Assembly: GCF_900103875.1 (NCBI RefSeq)
Contig: NZ_LT629705.1
Location: forward strand, 4,659,001 to 4,723,000
DNA: 64,000 bases
Direction of reading: 5' to 3'
Source: Pseudomonas arsenicoxydans
GTDB taxonomy: Bacteria; Pseudomonadota; Gammaproteobacteria; Pseudomonadales; Pseudomonadaceae
In this document: one piece after another, positions 37,076 to 45,640 of the stretch
How positions within the stretch are numbered: the stretch's first letter is position 1
Layout: every line of letters begins with the position of its first letter
Program-made: the position numbers and the translations under genes
The notes under the pieces: generated by a model
The model's database searches: none
What the model was told of the DNA's origin: nothing
What the model saw: the letters and a program-made list of their open reading frames with translations, nothing else

Positions 37076-37990
37076 ATGAATCGTAATGACCTGCGTCGTG
37101 TCGACCTGAACCTGTTGATCGTTTTTGAAACATTAATGCATGAACGCAGTGTGACCCGTGCTGCGGAGAAATTGTTCCTCGGTCAGCCAGCCATCAGCGC
37201 GGCGCTCTCGCGTCTGCGTGGGCTGTTCGATGATCCATTGTTTGTGCGCACCGGCCGCAGCATGGAGCCTTCCGCCCGTGCTGTGGAAATCTTCGCCCTG
37301 CTCTCCCCGGCCCTGGATTCGATTTCCACCGCCGTCAGCCGTGCGGCGGAGTTTGATCCTGCGACCAGCACCGCGGTTTTCCGCATCGGGCTGTCGGACG
37401 ATGTCGAGTTCGCCCTGCTGCCGATGCTGCTCAAGCGCCTGCGCGCCGAATCTCCGGGGATCGTACTGGTGGTGCGTCGGGCCAACTACATCCTGATGCC
37501 GAGCCTGCTCGCCTCGGGGGAAATTTCCATCGGCGTCAGTTACACCGCCGACCTGCCGGCCAATGCCAAGCGCAAAGTGTTGCGTCGCAGCCTGCCCAAG
37601 CTGTTGCGGGCGGACACGGTGCCAGGGCCATTGAGCCTGGACGATTTCTGCGCCCGACCGCATGCACTGGTGTCATTCGCCGGCGACCTGAGCGGTTTTA
37701 TCGATGAAGAACTGGAAAAGCTCGGGCGCAAACGTCATGTGGTGCTCGCGGTCCCGCAGTTCAACGGACTCAGCACACTCATCAGCGGAACCGACATCGT
37801 CGCGACCGTGCCGGACTACACCGCTGAAGCGTTGACGGCCGCCGGTGGTGTGCGGGCGGAAGACCCACCGCTGCCGGTGCGCAGCTTTGAGTTGCACATG
37901 GCCTGGCGCGGGTCGCAGGACAATGACCCGGGTGAGCGTTGGTTGCGGTCGCGGATTCAGATGTTTTTCGGGGATCCTGAGAGTCTCTAG
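37076..37990 (+). CDS. LysR-family transcriptional regulator
   Basis: A 304-residue LysR regulator: winged helix at residues 5-65 (V-T-R-A-A-E-K-L-F-L-G-Q-P-A-I-S) and a periplasmic-binding-like effector domain. It is divergent from the quinone oxidoreductase gene, 268 bases away, the usual arrangement for a LysR and its target. The ATG at 37076 follows AGGA by eight bases; the open frame upstream to 36998 is hydrophobic and not LysR-like. Confidence 0.92.
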   Translation: MNRNDLRRVDLNLLIVFETLMHERSVTRAAEKLFLGQPAISAALSRLRGLFDDPLFVRTGRSMEPSARAVEIFALLSPALDSISTAVSRAAEFDPATSTAVFRIGLSDDVEFALLPMLLKRLRAESPGIVLVVRRANYILMPSLLASGEISIGVSYTADLPANAKRKVLRRSLPKLLRADTVPGPLSLDDFCARPHALVSFAGDLSGFIDEELEKLGRKRHVVLAVPQFNGLSTLISGTDIVATVPDYTAEALTAAGGVRAEDPPLPVRSFELHMAWRGSQDNDPGERWLRSRIQMFFGDPESL

Positions 37991-38156
37991 GGGGGCTTCG
38001 GTTAGGCTTTTAAGCTGATCATTTCTGCCTATTCAGAGACCAGGTATCCCCATCCTCTTCCAGAGGATTACCACCGTTGGGGCATGCCTGAGGGCATGTT
38101 CTGGATGATTTGAGAAAGATGCTCCCAGCCCGAGTCCCAACAATCCCCTCTCGAAA

Positions 38157-39086
38157 TTACTCTCGCCCAAGCCAAAGAGTGGCCTCCTTCCACGCCCCAA
38201 TCGTCACAAGCTCTTCCAAGGTCTCCAGCAGAATCTTTTCCCAACTCAATGCCAGTCGGCTGTTTCGGCGATCTTTGAGCGTGGTCAACGAAACCGTGGA
38301 GCGAATGCCCGGCCGCTCAATCGCGTGTCCCACCAGGATCCCCGTGGCGATGTCCTCCTGGACAGCGGCATGCGCCAGGATCGAATAGCCCATGCCTTCA
38401 GCCACCATACGCTTGGTCAGGCTGACGCTATCGACATCGAATACGACATTCAACTGAAAGCCATTTTGCGCTGCTACCTGTTCAATCAGGCGCCGATTGC
38501 TGTGAGGCAAACCCGGAAGGATCAGCGGAAAATCCGCCAGCCCCATTATGCGCACTGATTTCGATGCCTCCCCAGGCGGCCCGACCAGCACCATGCGTTC
38601 ACTGAAAATCGGCCTGACATCAAAGGCCTCGAGCAAAGGCTGGTTGTAGACCACAGCGACCTGGATCCGACCATCCAGTAACCACTCCTGCAGCGACGTG
38701 CTCAAGCCTTCCAATGCATGCAACGAGGCCTTCGGCCATCGCTCGTGAAAACGCCGGATCAACTGCGGCCCGACGATGGTACCGATCGCAGGCGGCAAGC
38801 CAATTGCCAAGTGCCCGCGTTCCTCGAACACACTGTTGCGCACATGGTCAGCGGTTTCTTCCATGTAGCGCAGCATCACGTCTGCGCGCTCCAGCAACCG
38901 CGCCCCCGCTGCCGTCAGCTCCACGCCCCTGCCATGACGAATGAACAACGCCACTTGAAGTTGCTCTTCAAGCTTGGCGATCTGCCGACTCAACGCCGGC
39001 TGAGCGATGAAGAGTTCTTTCGCCGCACGGCTGAAGCCGCCGCACTGAGCCACCTTCACAAAGGAGCGGAGTTCTCGAATGTCCAT
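38157..39086 (-). CDS. LysR-family regulator of the adjacent catabolic cluster
   Basis: A 309-residue LysR protein opening M-D-I-R-E-L-R-S-F-V, with helix-turn-helix F-S-R-A-A-K-E-L-F-I-A-Q-P-A-L-S and an effector domain that resembles CatR/Nac-like regulators. It is divergently placed 165 bases from the symporter that starts the catabolic run, so it probably activates that run in response to the substrate. An ATG at 39098 would add four residues; neither start has a strong ribosome site. Confidence 0.9.
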   Translation of the reverse strand: MDIRELRSFVKVAQCGGFSRAAKELFIAQPALSRQIAKLEEQLQVALFIRHGRGVELTAAGARLLERADVMLRYMEETADHVRNSVFEERGHLAIGLPPAIGTIVGPQLIRRFHERWPKASLHALEGLSTSLQEWLLDGRIQVAVVYNQPLLEAFDVRPIFSERMVLVGPPGEASKSVRIMGLADFPLILPGLPHSNRRLIEQVAAQNGFQLNVVFDVDSVSLTKRMVAEGMGYSILAHAAVQEDIATGILVGHAIERPGIRSTVSLTTLKDRRNSRLALSWEKILLETLEELVTIGAWKEATLWLGRE

Positions 39087-39214
39087 CGTACTCACCATGC
39101 CGTCAGAGCATAGCTTTGTATCAAAATAAGGTTTTTGTGCCTAGCGTTGGTTTTTTCTATGCTCGAGTCAGATAGCTGAAGACCCAGCTTTCCCGTCAAG
39201 GGATGCGTTACCAC

Positions 39215-39222
39215 AAGAATAA
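39215..39222 (+). promoter_or_regulatory. Crc/Hfq-like A-rich motif in symporter leader
   Basis: AAGAATAA matches the AAnAAnAA motif bound by Hfq-Crc in Pseudomonas catabolite repression. It lies 29 bases before the symporter start codon. Confidence 0.4.
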
Positions 39223-39251
39223 TGATGCCCACTATTGGGTCAGGAAATGCC

Positions 39252-40592
39252 ATGAATCAGTTGAAGAAGCTCCACGTGCAGGTGCTGATCGCACTTGTTG
39301 CTGCCGTCATACTCGGTTTCGCCGCGCCACAATGGGCGGTGGCCATGAAGCCCCTAGGACAAGCGTTCATTGCCCTGCTGAAAATGATGCTGGCACCGAT
39401 CGTCTTCGTGACCCTCGTGCATGGCCTCACCCACGTTCAAGACATGCGCAAACTCGGCCGACTCGGCGTCAAGTCGCTGATCTATTTTGAAGTGGTCAGC
39501 ACCGTCGCCATGTTGATCGGTTTCATTCTGGTCAACGTAGTGGAGCCCGGCGTGGGCCTGCATGCCACCAGCCTTAACGAATCCAGCGAAGCGATCAAGG
39601 CGACCTCCGGCGCCGGCAGTGTGTCAATGATTAACTACCTGCTGGGGCTGATCCCGCACACGCTGGTCGATGCATTCGCCAAGGGCGACATCATCCAGGT
39701 ACTGATTATTTCGGTACTGGCCGGCATCGCCATCAACCGCGTGTGCGGCCCGGATTCGGTCGCCGTGAAAGCCATTGGCGAAGCCCAGAGCATCCTGTTC
39801 AAAATGCTCAGCTTCATCATGAAACTGGCGCCGCTGGGCGCGTTCGGCGCCATGGCCGCGGCCATCGGCAGCTACGGTGGCGATACCCTCCTCTACCTTC
39901 TGAAGTTGATCGCGGTTTACTACGCGGCGTCCCTGATCTTCGTGTTTGGCATTCTGGGGTCGATCAGTTGGTCCATCGGCTTGCCGTTTGGCAGTGTGCT
40001 GCGCCTGATTCGCGATGAAATCCTGCTGGTGTTCGGCACCGCGTCCGGTGAAGTAGTGTTTCCACGCCTGATCGAAAAACTGCAGCGCAGCGGTTGCGAT
40101 GAAGTGGTGGTCGGTTTTGTCCTGCCCGCCGGCTATAGCTTCAACCTCGACGGCACCGCGATCTACATGGCCATTGCCATCGGCTTCATCGCACAAGCCA
40201 CCGACACGCCGTTTTCGCTGGTGCAACAACTGGGCTTGCTGGCCATCCTGAGTATCACCTCCAAAGGCGGCACCACGGTTGCGGGCGGGGCCTTCATCAA
40301 GCTGGCTGCGACGTTGCAATCGGTACAAACCCTGCCCCTGAGTGGCCTGGGCTTGCTGTTCGGCATTGACCGCATCATGGCCACCGCCACTGCCCTGACC
40401 AATATCGTTGGCAACACCGTCGCGGTGTTTGCCATCGCACGCTGGGAAGGCGCCTTCAATCCTGAAGATTTCGAGCGCGAAACCGGCCGTAAACCGAGCC
40501 GCAGCCTGCTGCGCCCACCGGTGGAAAACCAGTCGGACGAGGACCCCATCGAGCCCGCGCACAAATCCCACGTTCATTCACCGCGTCCCTGA
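39252..40592 (+). CDS. Dicarboxylate/amino acid:cation symporter (DAACS family)
   Basis: A 446-residue membrane transporter of the DctA/GltP family, with about eight helices and two re-entrant loops. The F-N-L-D-G-T motif is kept. The substrate-lining hairpins differ from DctA as I recall it: G-T-A-S-G-E-V-V-F-P replaces the Ser-rich T-S-S-S-E-x-x-L-P, and S-K-G-G-T-T-V-A-G-G replaces S-K-G-A-A-G-V-T-G. It therefore probably carries a related acid rather than succinate. The ATG at 39252 has AGGAAA upstream. It is the first gene of the catabolic run. Confidence 0.9.
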   Translation: MNQLKKLHVQVLIALVAAVILGFAAPQWAVAMKPLGQAFIALLKMMLAPIVFVTLVHGLTHVQDMRKLGRLGVKSLIYFEVVSTVAMLIGFILVNVVEPGVGLHATSLNESSEAIKATSGAGSVSMINYLLGLIPHTLVDAFAKGDIIQVLIISVLAGIAINRVCGPDSVAVKAIGEAQSILFKMLSFIMKLAPLGAFGAMAAAIGSYGGDTLLYLLKLIAVYYAASLIFVFGILGSISWSIGLPFGSVLRLIRDEILLVFGTASGEVVFPRLIEKLQRSGCDEVVVGFVLPAGYSFNLDGTAIYMAIAIGFIAQATDTPFSLVQQLGLLAILSITSKGGTTVAGGAFIKLAATLQSVQTLPLSGLGLLFGIDRIMATATALTNIVGNTVAVFAIARWEGAFNPEDFERETGRKPSRSLLRPPVENQSDEDPIEPAHKSHVHSPRP

Positions 40593-40604
40593 CAGGAAAG
40601 CTCC

Positions 40605-41165
40605 ATGAATCGTCTGCCCCCTATCGACCCGAACCACCTCAGCGATGCGCAGCGCCCGGTTTACGATCGCATCGCCAACGGCCCGCGCAAAGGTGTACGA
40701 GGCCCCCTGGCCATCTGGCTGCATCGGCCGGAATTGGCCGAATGCGCCCAAGCGCTGGGCCGGTACTGCCGCTATGACACCTGCCTGGCCCCGCGCCTGT
40801 CGGAGCTCGCCATCCTGATGATGGGGCGCCACTGGCTCGCCGAGTACGAATGGGCCGCTCACAAGCCGTTCGCACTGGAGGCGGGTTTGGCGCCGCACAT
40901 CATCGATGCCGTCCGGGATGACCTGCCGCCTGAGTTCGAGAACGCCGATGAAGCACTGGTTTACCGCTTCATTCGCGAGCTGCATGCCCAGCGTGCAATC
41001 AGCGACGACCTGTACGCCGAATTCACCGAGCTGTTGGGCACCGATGCGGCGGTCGACCTGGTCGGCATCGCGGGTTACTACAGCCTGATTTCCATGACCA
41101 TCAAGGTGTTCGAAGTGCCGCCGCCCGTGGGCGCCATTGCCGAACTGCCGACTACATTTAACTGA
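40605..41165 (+). CDS. Carboxymuconolactone decarboxylase-like protein (AhpD fold)
   Basis: A 186-residue helical protein. The family pattern E-L-A-I-L-M-M-G-R-H-W-L-A-E-Y-E-W is present, with the His in place, but the C-x-x-C of AhpD is absent, so it belongs with the decarboxylase/isomerase-like CMD proteins. It may decarboxylate or isomerise a lactone intermediate. It starts 12 bases after the symporter stop, with a GGAAAG site. Confidence 0.85.
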   Translation: MNRLPPIDPNHLSDAQRPVYDRIANGPRKGVRGPLAIWLHRPELAECAQALGRYCRYDTCLAPRLSELAILMMGRHWLAEYEWAAHKPFALEAGLAPHIIDAVRDDLPPEFENADEALVYRFIRELHAQRAISDDLYAEFTELLGTDAAVDLVGIAGYYSLISMTIKVFEVPPPVGAIAELPTTFN

Positions 41166-41175
41166 GGATACGTGC

Positions 41176-41994
41176 ATGACTGAAACTCTTACAAAAAGCG
41201 AGCGCCTCAAGGGCAAAGTCGCCATCGTCACCGGTGCAGGTTGTGTCGGCAGCGGCTGGGGCAACGGCCGCGCAGTTGCGGTGATATTTGCCTTGGCCGG
41301 CGCTAAGGTCTTCGCGGTCGATCGTGATCTGGGGGCCATGGAGGAAACGCTGGAGCGCATCCGCGAGGCCGGCGGTGAAGTCACTCCTTATGCCTGCGAC
41401 GTCACCAATACCCAGGCCGTCGCCGCCATGGTTGCAGCCTGCAAAGAGACCTATGGCACAGTCGATATTCTGGTGAACAACGTCGGCGGCTCGGCGGCGG
41501 GTGGCGCAGTTGCCTTGGCTGAAGAAAAGTTCGATGCGCAGATCGCCCTGAACCTCGGCAGCGTCTATCTGACCTGCAAGCACGTGCTGCCACTGATGGA
41601 GGCCCAGGGCAGCGGTTCGATCATCAACACCGCGTCGACGTCCGGTATTCGCTGGACAGGCTCGGCCCAAGTGGCCTACGCCGCCAGTAAAGCCGGGGTG
41701 ATCCAGTTGTCGCGCGTGACCGCCGTGGAATACGCGCCCAAAGGCATCCGTGTGAACACCGTGGTGCCAGGGCAACTGCATACGCCGATGGTCGAGGTGC
41801 GCCTGGCCGGGCAACGCACCGGCGGCGATGTGAGCAAGTTGCTCGACACCCGGCTGGCACGCATTCCGCTCGGGTTCATGGGCGATGGCCGTGACACCGC
41901 TTACGCCGCGCTGTACCTGGCCAGCGATGAAGCGCGCTTTGTCACCGGCACCGAAATCATCGTCGATGGCGGCATGACTGCCCGTTGTGACTAA
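41176..41994 (+). CDS. Short-chain dehydrogenase/reductase
   Basis: A 272-residue SDR. The cofactor loop is G-A-G-C-V-G-S-G-W-G (about 20-29), longer than usual because of an insertion, Asp49 suggests NAD preference, and N-N-V-G-G (101-105), Ser154 and Tyr168-x-x-x-Lys172 form the active site. It should oxidise an alcohol in the pathway. The ATG at 41176 follows GAGG. It lies ten bases after the CMD-like gene. Confidence 0.9.
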   Translation: MTETLTKSERLKGKVAIVTGAGCVGSGWGNGRAVAVIFALAGAKVFAVDRDLGAMEETLERIREAGGEVTPYACDVTNTQAVAAMVAACKETYGTVDILVNNVGGSAAGGAVALAEEKFDAQIALNLGSVYLTCKHVLPLMEAQGSGSIINTASTSGIRWTGSAQVAYAASKAGVIQLSRVTAVEYAPKGIRVNTVVPGQLHTPMVEVRLAGQRTGGDVSKLLDTRLARIPLGFMGDGRDTAYAALYLASDEARFVTGTEIIVDGGMTARCD

Positions 41995-42013
41995 GCCAGC
42001 CGCAGGAGCCCGC

Positions 42014-42841
42014 ATGTCGACTTCATCCAGCCCTTCGGGGGTGTGGGATTGCCACACGCACATATATGGCCCCTGGGCCCAATTTCCGCTGCCGGCCAAT
42101 GCCGCCTACACGCCTGAGCCGGCGCCCTTCTCCGAGTTACTGGCGGTGCATCGACAACTGGGCATCAGTCATGGGGTGCTGGTGCAGGCCGCGCCCTATG
42201 GCACGGATCACGCCGCCATCCTGCAGGCGATTGCCGGCAGTGGCGGGCGTTACCGTGGTGTCGGGATCATTGACGACAGCACCACCGACGCTCAATTGCA
42301 GGCACTGCATGACGGCGGCCTGCGCGGTATCCGCTTCAACTTGATGGGCCACCTGCCAGGCGCTCGGGATCCGCAAAAACTGCGCACCCTGGCCGAGCGC
42401 GTCGCGCCTTTCGGCTGGCATGTGCTGGTGCATGGGGAATTGCCGGTGCTGCTGCCGTTTCTTCACGCCTGGCGAGATCTGGCGACGCCGCTGGTCATCG
42501 ATCATATGGCCCGCCCCGACCTCACCGGGCCTGTTGACCCGACGCTGATACATGCACTGCGTGCCGAGCTGTGCCATGCAAACCGCTGGATCAAACTGTC
42601 CGGCATCGACCGCGCCATGCAAGGCCTGCCCGGCCCGTGGCCGCAGGCGCTGGAGCAGGTGCGTACGCTCCTCGAATGCGCGCCGCAACGCGCTATCTGG
42701 GGCTCGGACTGGCCGCATCCGAATATCAAGGGACCGGTCCCGGATGACGCACAGTTGCTCGACTTCATTGCCCAGGTCTGCGACAGCCCCGGCTTGCAGC
42801 AGGCGGTCCTGATCGATAACCCAGCGCGACTATACACCTGA
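42014..42841 (+). CDS. Amidohydrolase-family lactonase (LigI/PDC hydrolase-like)
   Basis: A 275-residue TIM-barrel amidohydrolase 2 member. Visible ligands are C-H-T-H at the first strand, V-L-V-H-G-E, V-I-D-H and the C-terminal G-S-D-W-P-H-P, the pattern of 2-pyrone-4,6-dicarboxylate lactonase, 4-sulfomuconolactonase and sugar lactonases. It probably hydrolyses a lactone made by the SDR. The ATG at 42014 follows CAGGAGCCCGC; a GTG upstream overlapping the SDR stop is rejected. Confidence 0.88.
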   Translation: MSTSSSPSGVWDCHTHIYGPWAQFPLPANAAYTPEPAPFSELLAVHRQLGISHGVLVQAAPYGTDHAAILQAIAGSGGRYRGVGIIDDSTTDAQLQALHDGGLRGIRFNLMGHLPGARDPQKLRTLAERVAPFGWHVLVHGELPVLLPFLHAWRDLATPLVIDHMARPDLTGPVDPTLIHALRAELCHANRWIKLSGIDRAMQGLPGPWPQALEQVRTLLECAPQRAIWGSDWPHPNIKGPVPDDAQLLDFIAQVCDSPGLQQAVLIDNPARLYT

Positions 42842-42867
42842 CGCCCACCCCTTTCGGAGATCAAACG

Positions 42868-43803
42868 ATGGACGATATTTCCTGGTCGCCCAGCCCGCGC
42901 GTGCCCGATCCAAGGGTACGCGAGCTGGACCCGCGCTTTGCCCACTACCGCCTGGCGCATGCCAAGGTCGAACGGCTCGGCGGCGGCCTGCGCTGGGCGG
43001 AAGGCCCGGCCTGGTTTGCCGATGGACGCTTCGTGCTGTTCACCGATTTGCCTAACGACCGAATCATGCGTTGGGACGAGGCCACCGGTGGCCTGGGGGT
43101 GTTCCGCCATCCTTCGAACCAAGCCAACGGCATGACGCGCGACCGTCAGGGCCGCTTGCTGGTCTGCGAACACGGCGGTCGGCGCGTCACCCGCACCGAG
43201 TACGACGGCAGCATTACCGTGCTGGCCGACAGCTTCGCCGGAAAGCCGCTGAATTCGCCGAATGACATTGTGGTGAAGTCTGACGACAGCATCTGGTTCA
43301 CCGACCCGCCTTTCGGCCTGATGAGTGACTACATGGGCCGCCAAGGCACGCCCGAATTGCCGGCCAACCTCTATCGCCTCGATGCGGACGGCACGCTGCA
43401 TTGTGTCGTTGAAGACCTCGAAGGCCCCAACGGCCTCGCGTTCTCCCCGGATGAAAAAACCCTCTATTTGGTCGAATCCAGGGCGCGCCCGCGACGAATC
43501 GTGGCCTACAGCGTCGATGCCCAAGGCCGACTCAGCCAGCGGCTCGAGCTGATCGACGCCGGCAGCGGGCTGCCGGACGGTTTGCGCGTCGACGTGGACG
43601 GCAACCTCTGGTGCGGCTGGGGCGCACCCGAGCCCGGGCTGGACGGCGTACGCATTTTTGCACCCGATGGCAGCGTAATCGGGCATATCGATTTGCCGGA
43701 GCGTTGCGCCAATTTGTGCTTCGGCGGGCCACGCGGCAATCGCCTGCTGATGGCTTCAACCACCTCGTTGTATTCGTTGTTCGTCAACACCCGCGGCGCT
43801 TGA
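42868..43803 (+). CDS. SMP-30/gluconolactonase-family protein
   Basis: A 311-residue six-bladed propeller. Metal-binding residues appear in W-A-E-G-P-A-W (Glu), N-S-P-N-D-I-V (Asn-Asp) and P-D-G-L-R-V-D (Asp), the pattern of SMP-30 and gluconolactonases. It probably opens a sugar or aromatic lactone. It is spaced 26 bases after the amidohydrolase, with GGAG upstream. Two different lactonases in one cluster suggest a lactone-rich pathway. Confidence 0.9.
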   Translation: MDDISWSPSPRVPDPRVRELDPRFAHYRLAHAKVERLGGGLRWAEGPAWFADGRFVLFTDLPNDRIMRWDEATGGLGVFRHPSNQANGMTRDRQGRLLVCEHGGRRVTRTEYDGSITVLADSFAGKPLNSPNDIVVKSDDSIWFTDPPFGLMSDYMGRQGTPELPANLYRLDADGTLHCVVEDLEGPNGLAFSPDEKTLYLVESRARPRRIVAYSVDAQGRLSQRLELIDAGSGLPDGLRVDVDGNLWCGWGAPEPGLDGVRIFAPDGSVIGHIDLPERCANLCFGGPRGNRLLMASTTSLYSLFVNTRGA

Positions 43804-43832
43804 AACGGCCGTCTAATCGAGAAGGTAGCACC

Positions 43833-44642
43833 ATGAAAAAAACAAGATCTGCCCCGATGTTAGTGACCACCGGTTTGGTCAGCCTGCTCGGCTTCTCTCA
43901 TTTGTGCGAAGCAGCCGAACTGAAGGTCATTGCCAGTGGCGCACTCCGGGGCGCCATGGAACACCTTCAACCGGCCTATGAAAAAGCCAGCGGTAACACC
44001 CTGATTTTCAGCTGGGGGCCATCGATGGGCACCTCGCCTGAGTCCATTCCAGAGCGCATCCGGCATAAAGAGCCGATGGACCTTGCGATCATGGCCGACG
44101 AAACCCTGGAACTGCTCTCGTCCACCGGCGCCTTCGACATGACCACCCGCCGCGAGATCGCTGATTCGCGTATTGGTGTCGGCGTACCTCACGGTAAACC
44201 CAACCCGGATGTTTCAAGCGTTGCCGCATTGAAAGCAGCGCTGCTGAAGGCCGACAAGATCGCTTATTCCCAGGGTGCCAGTGGCGTGTACATCCGCACC
44301 GAGCTGTTCCAGCGCTTGGGTATCAGCGATCAGGTGAAAGGCAAGACCGTCGAGATTGCCGGCAAAGAGCTTGTAGGCACGGCCCTGGCCAGGGGCGATG
44401 CGGACATCGGCATGCAACAGATCAGCGAATTGAAGGTTACCCCGGGTGTCGACTTCCTAGGCCCGCTTCCCGAGGAAGTGCAAAAAGTCAGCCGCTTCTG
44501 CGCAACCGTTGCTCACCAGACGGCCAATGCCGTGCCTGCCCGCGAATTCATTGCCTTCCTCAACAGCCCGGCCGCACGCCGCCTGCTTGAAGAGAGCGGC
44601 CTTGAGCCTGCGAAAACCCCGAGCGTCCAGGAGTCCAAATAA
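43833..44642 (+). CDS. Orphan ModA-like periplasmic binding protein
   Basis: A 269-residue secreted protein with signal peptide ending C-E-A-A and a type II binding-protein fold of the molybdate-binding ModA family (M-D-L-A-I-M-A-D-E-T, A-Y-S-Q-G-A-S-G-V, G-D-A-D-I-G-M-Q-Q). No ModBC genes are near, and such stand-alone ModA-like proteins occur in aromatic and organic-acid clusters. The ligand is unknown. The ATG follows GAAGG. The stop overlaps the next start by one base. Confidence 0.85.
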   Translation: MKKTRSAPMLVTTGLVSLLGFSHLCEAAELKVIASGALRGAMEHLQPAYEKASGNTLIFSWGPSMGTSPESIPERIRHKEPMDLAIMADETLELLSSTGAFDMTTRREIADSRIGVGVPHGKPNPDVSSVAALKAALLKADKIAYSQGASGVYIRTELFQRLGISDQVKGKTVEIAGKELVGTALARGDADIGMQQISELKVTPGVDFLGPLPEEVQKVSRFCATVAHQTANAVPAREFIAFLNSPAARRLLEESGLEPAKTPSVQESK

Positions 44643-45526
44643 TGAAAAAAGTCTCGCGTCTTCTGCTCGGTGCCACATTGAGCCTGGCCTCCGCCATTGC
44701 GATGGCCGCTGGTACTCCGTTCAAGCAGGAACTGGTCAATTACAACAATGTGCAAATCGAGGTCAACTCCCAAGGCACTGGACCCGTCATCGTAATGTTG
44801 CCGTCGCTGGGGCGCTCGGGTCGTGATTACGACCAGGTTGCGAATTATCTTCAGGCGGATGGGTTCAGGGTCGTGAGGCCGGAGCCGCGTGGCATAGGGC
44901 AAAGCAAAGGGCCGATGGAAAACCTGACCGTGCATGACTTTGCCCGCGACGTCGCGGCAGTGGTCGAGCATGAAAACAAAGGCCCCATCGTGGTAGTCGG
45001 TCACGCCTGGGGCAACTTCGCCGCGCGCATGCTCGCCGCGGACCGTCCCGACCTGGTACGTGGCGTGGTCATGGCTGCAGCGTCCGCCGGCAAGGTGCCG
45101 CCGGGCTCGACGGAAAAACCCATCAATGCAGAGATGCGTCAGGCCATCGACGGCGCGGGCGATATGTCGCTTTCCGCAGAGCAACGCCTGATCTATCTGC
45201 GCAAAGCGTTCTTTGCCTCGGGCAACGACCCCAAGGTATGGCTGGACGGCTGGCACCAGGCGACCCACGATGCCGAAGGCCACGCGCGCAACACAACGCC
45301 GGTGGACGACTACTTCGCCGCTGGCACGGCGCCGATTCTCGACCTGCAAGGTGAGGCGGACACGGTTGCTCCACGGCGCTTCTCCGGCGTGCTCAAAAGC
45401 ATGCTCGGCGACCGGGTCCAGGTGGTGGTATTGAAAAATGCCGGCCACGCCATGGCTCCGGAGCAACCCAAGGCGATGGCGGATGCAATCGCCACGTTTG
45501 CCAAGGCGCAATACGCGAAAAAATAG
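44642..45526 (+). CDS. Exported alpha/beta-hydrolase fold protein lacking Ser nucleophile
   Basis: A 294-residue protein with a Sec signal ending A-M-A. The fold is clear: oxyanion-loop L-P-S-L-G-R-S, R-P-E-P-R-G, L-D-L-Q-G-E-A-D for the acid and N-A-G-H-A-M for the catalytic His. The nucleophile elbow reads G-H-A-W-G, with Ala122 where Ser is expected. It may act as a lyase, isomerase or cofactor-free enzyme, or be a binding protein. It overlaps the ModA-like gene stop and ends the catabolic run. A paralogue is at 45641-46519. Confidence 0.87.
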   Translation: MKKVSRLLLGATLSLASAIAMAAGTPFKQELVNYNNVQIEVNSQGTGPVIVMLPSLGRSGRDYDQVANYLQADGFRVVRPEPRGIGQSKGPMENLTVHDFARDVAAVVEHENKGPIVVVGHAWGNFAARMLAADRPDLVRGVVMAAASAGKVPPGSTEKPINAEMRQAIDGAGDMSLSAEQRLIYLRKAFFASGNDPKVWLDGWHQATHDAEGHARNTTPVDDYFAAGTAPILDLQGEADTVAPRRFSGVLKSMLGDRVQVVVLKNAGHAMAPEQPKAMADAIATFAKAQYAKK

Positions 45527-45543
45527 CGGTAGCGGGAAATGAA

Positions 45544-45582
45544 GAATGCTCCGAACTCAATGGTTCGGAGCATTTTTTTTGT
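45544..45582 (+). terminator. Intrinsic terminator of the catabolic run
   Basis: Stem AATGCTCCGAAC / GTTCGGAGCATT (first G pairs imperfectly) with loop TCAATG and a T8 run, just past the hydrolase-like gene. Confidence 0.92.
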
Positions 45583-45640
45583 TGGAGCGGAGCCATGCAG
45601 CGCTGAGCGCCCTCCTCAAGGGCATTGAGCAATCAGTTGA

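Noticed and set aside
43833..44642. A molybdate transporter operon
   Set aside because: Only the binding-protein-like gene is present, without ModB, ModC or ModE.
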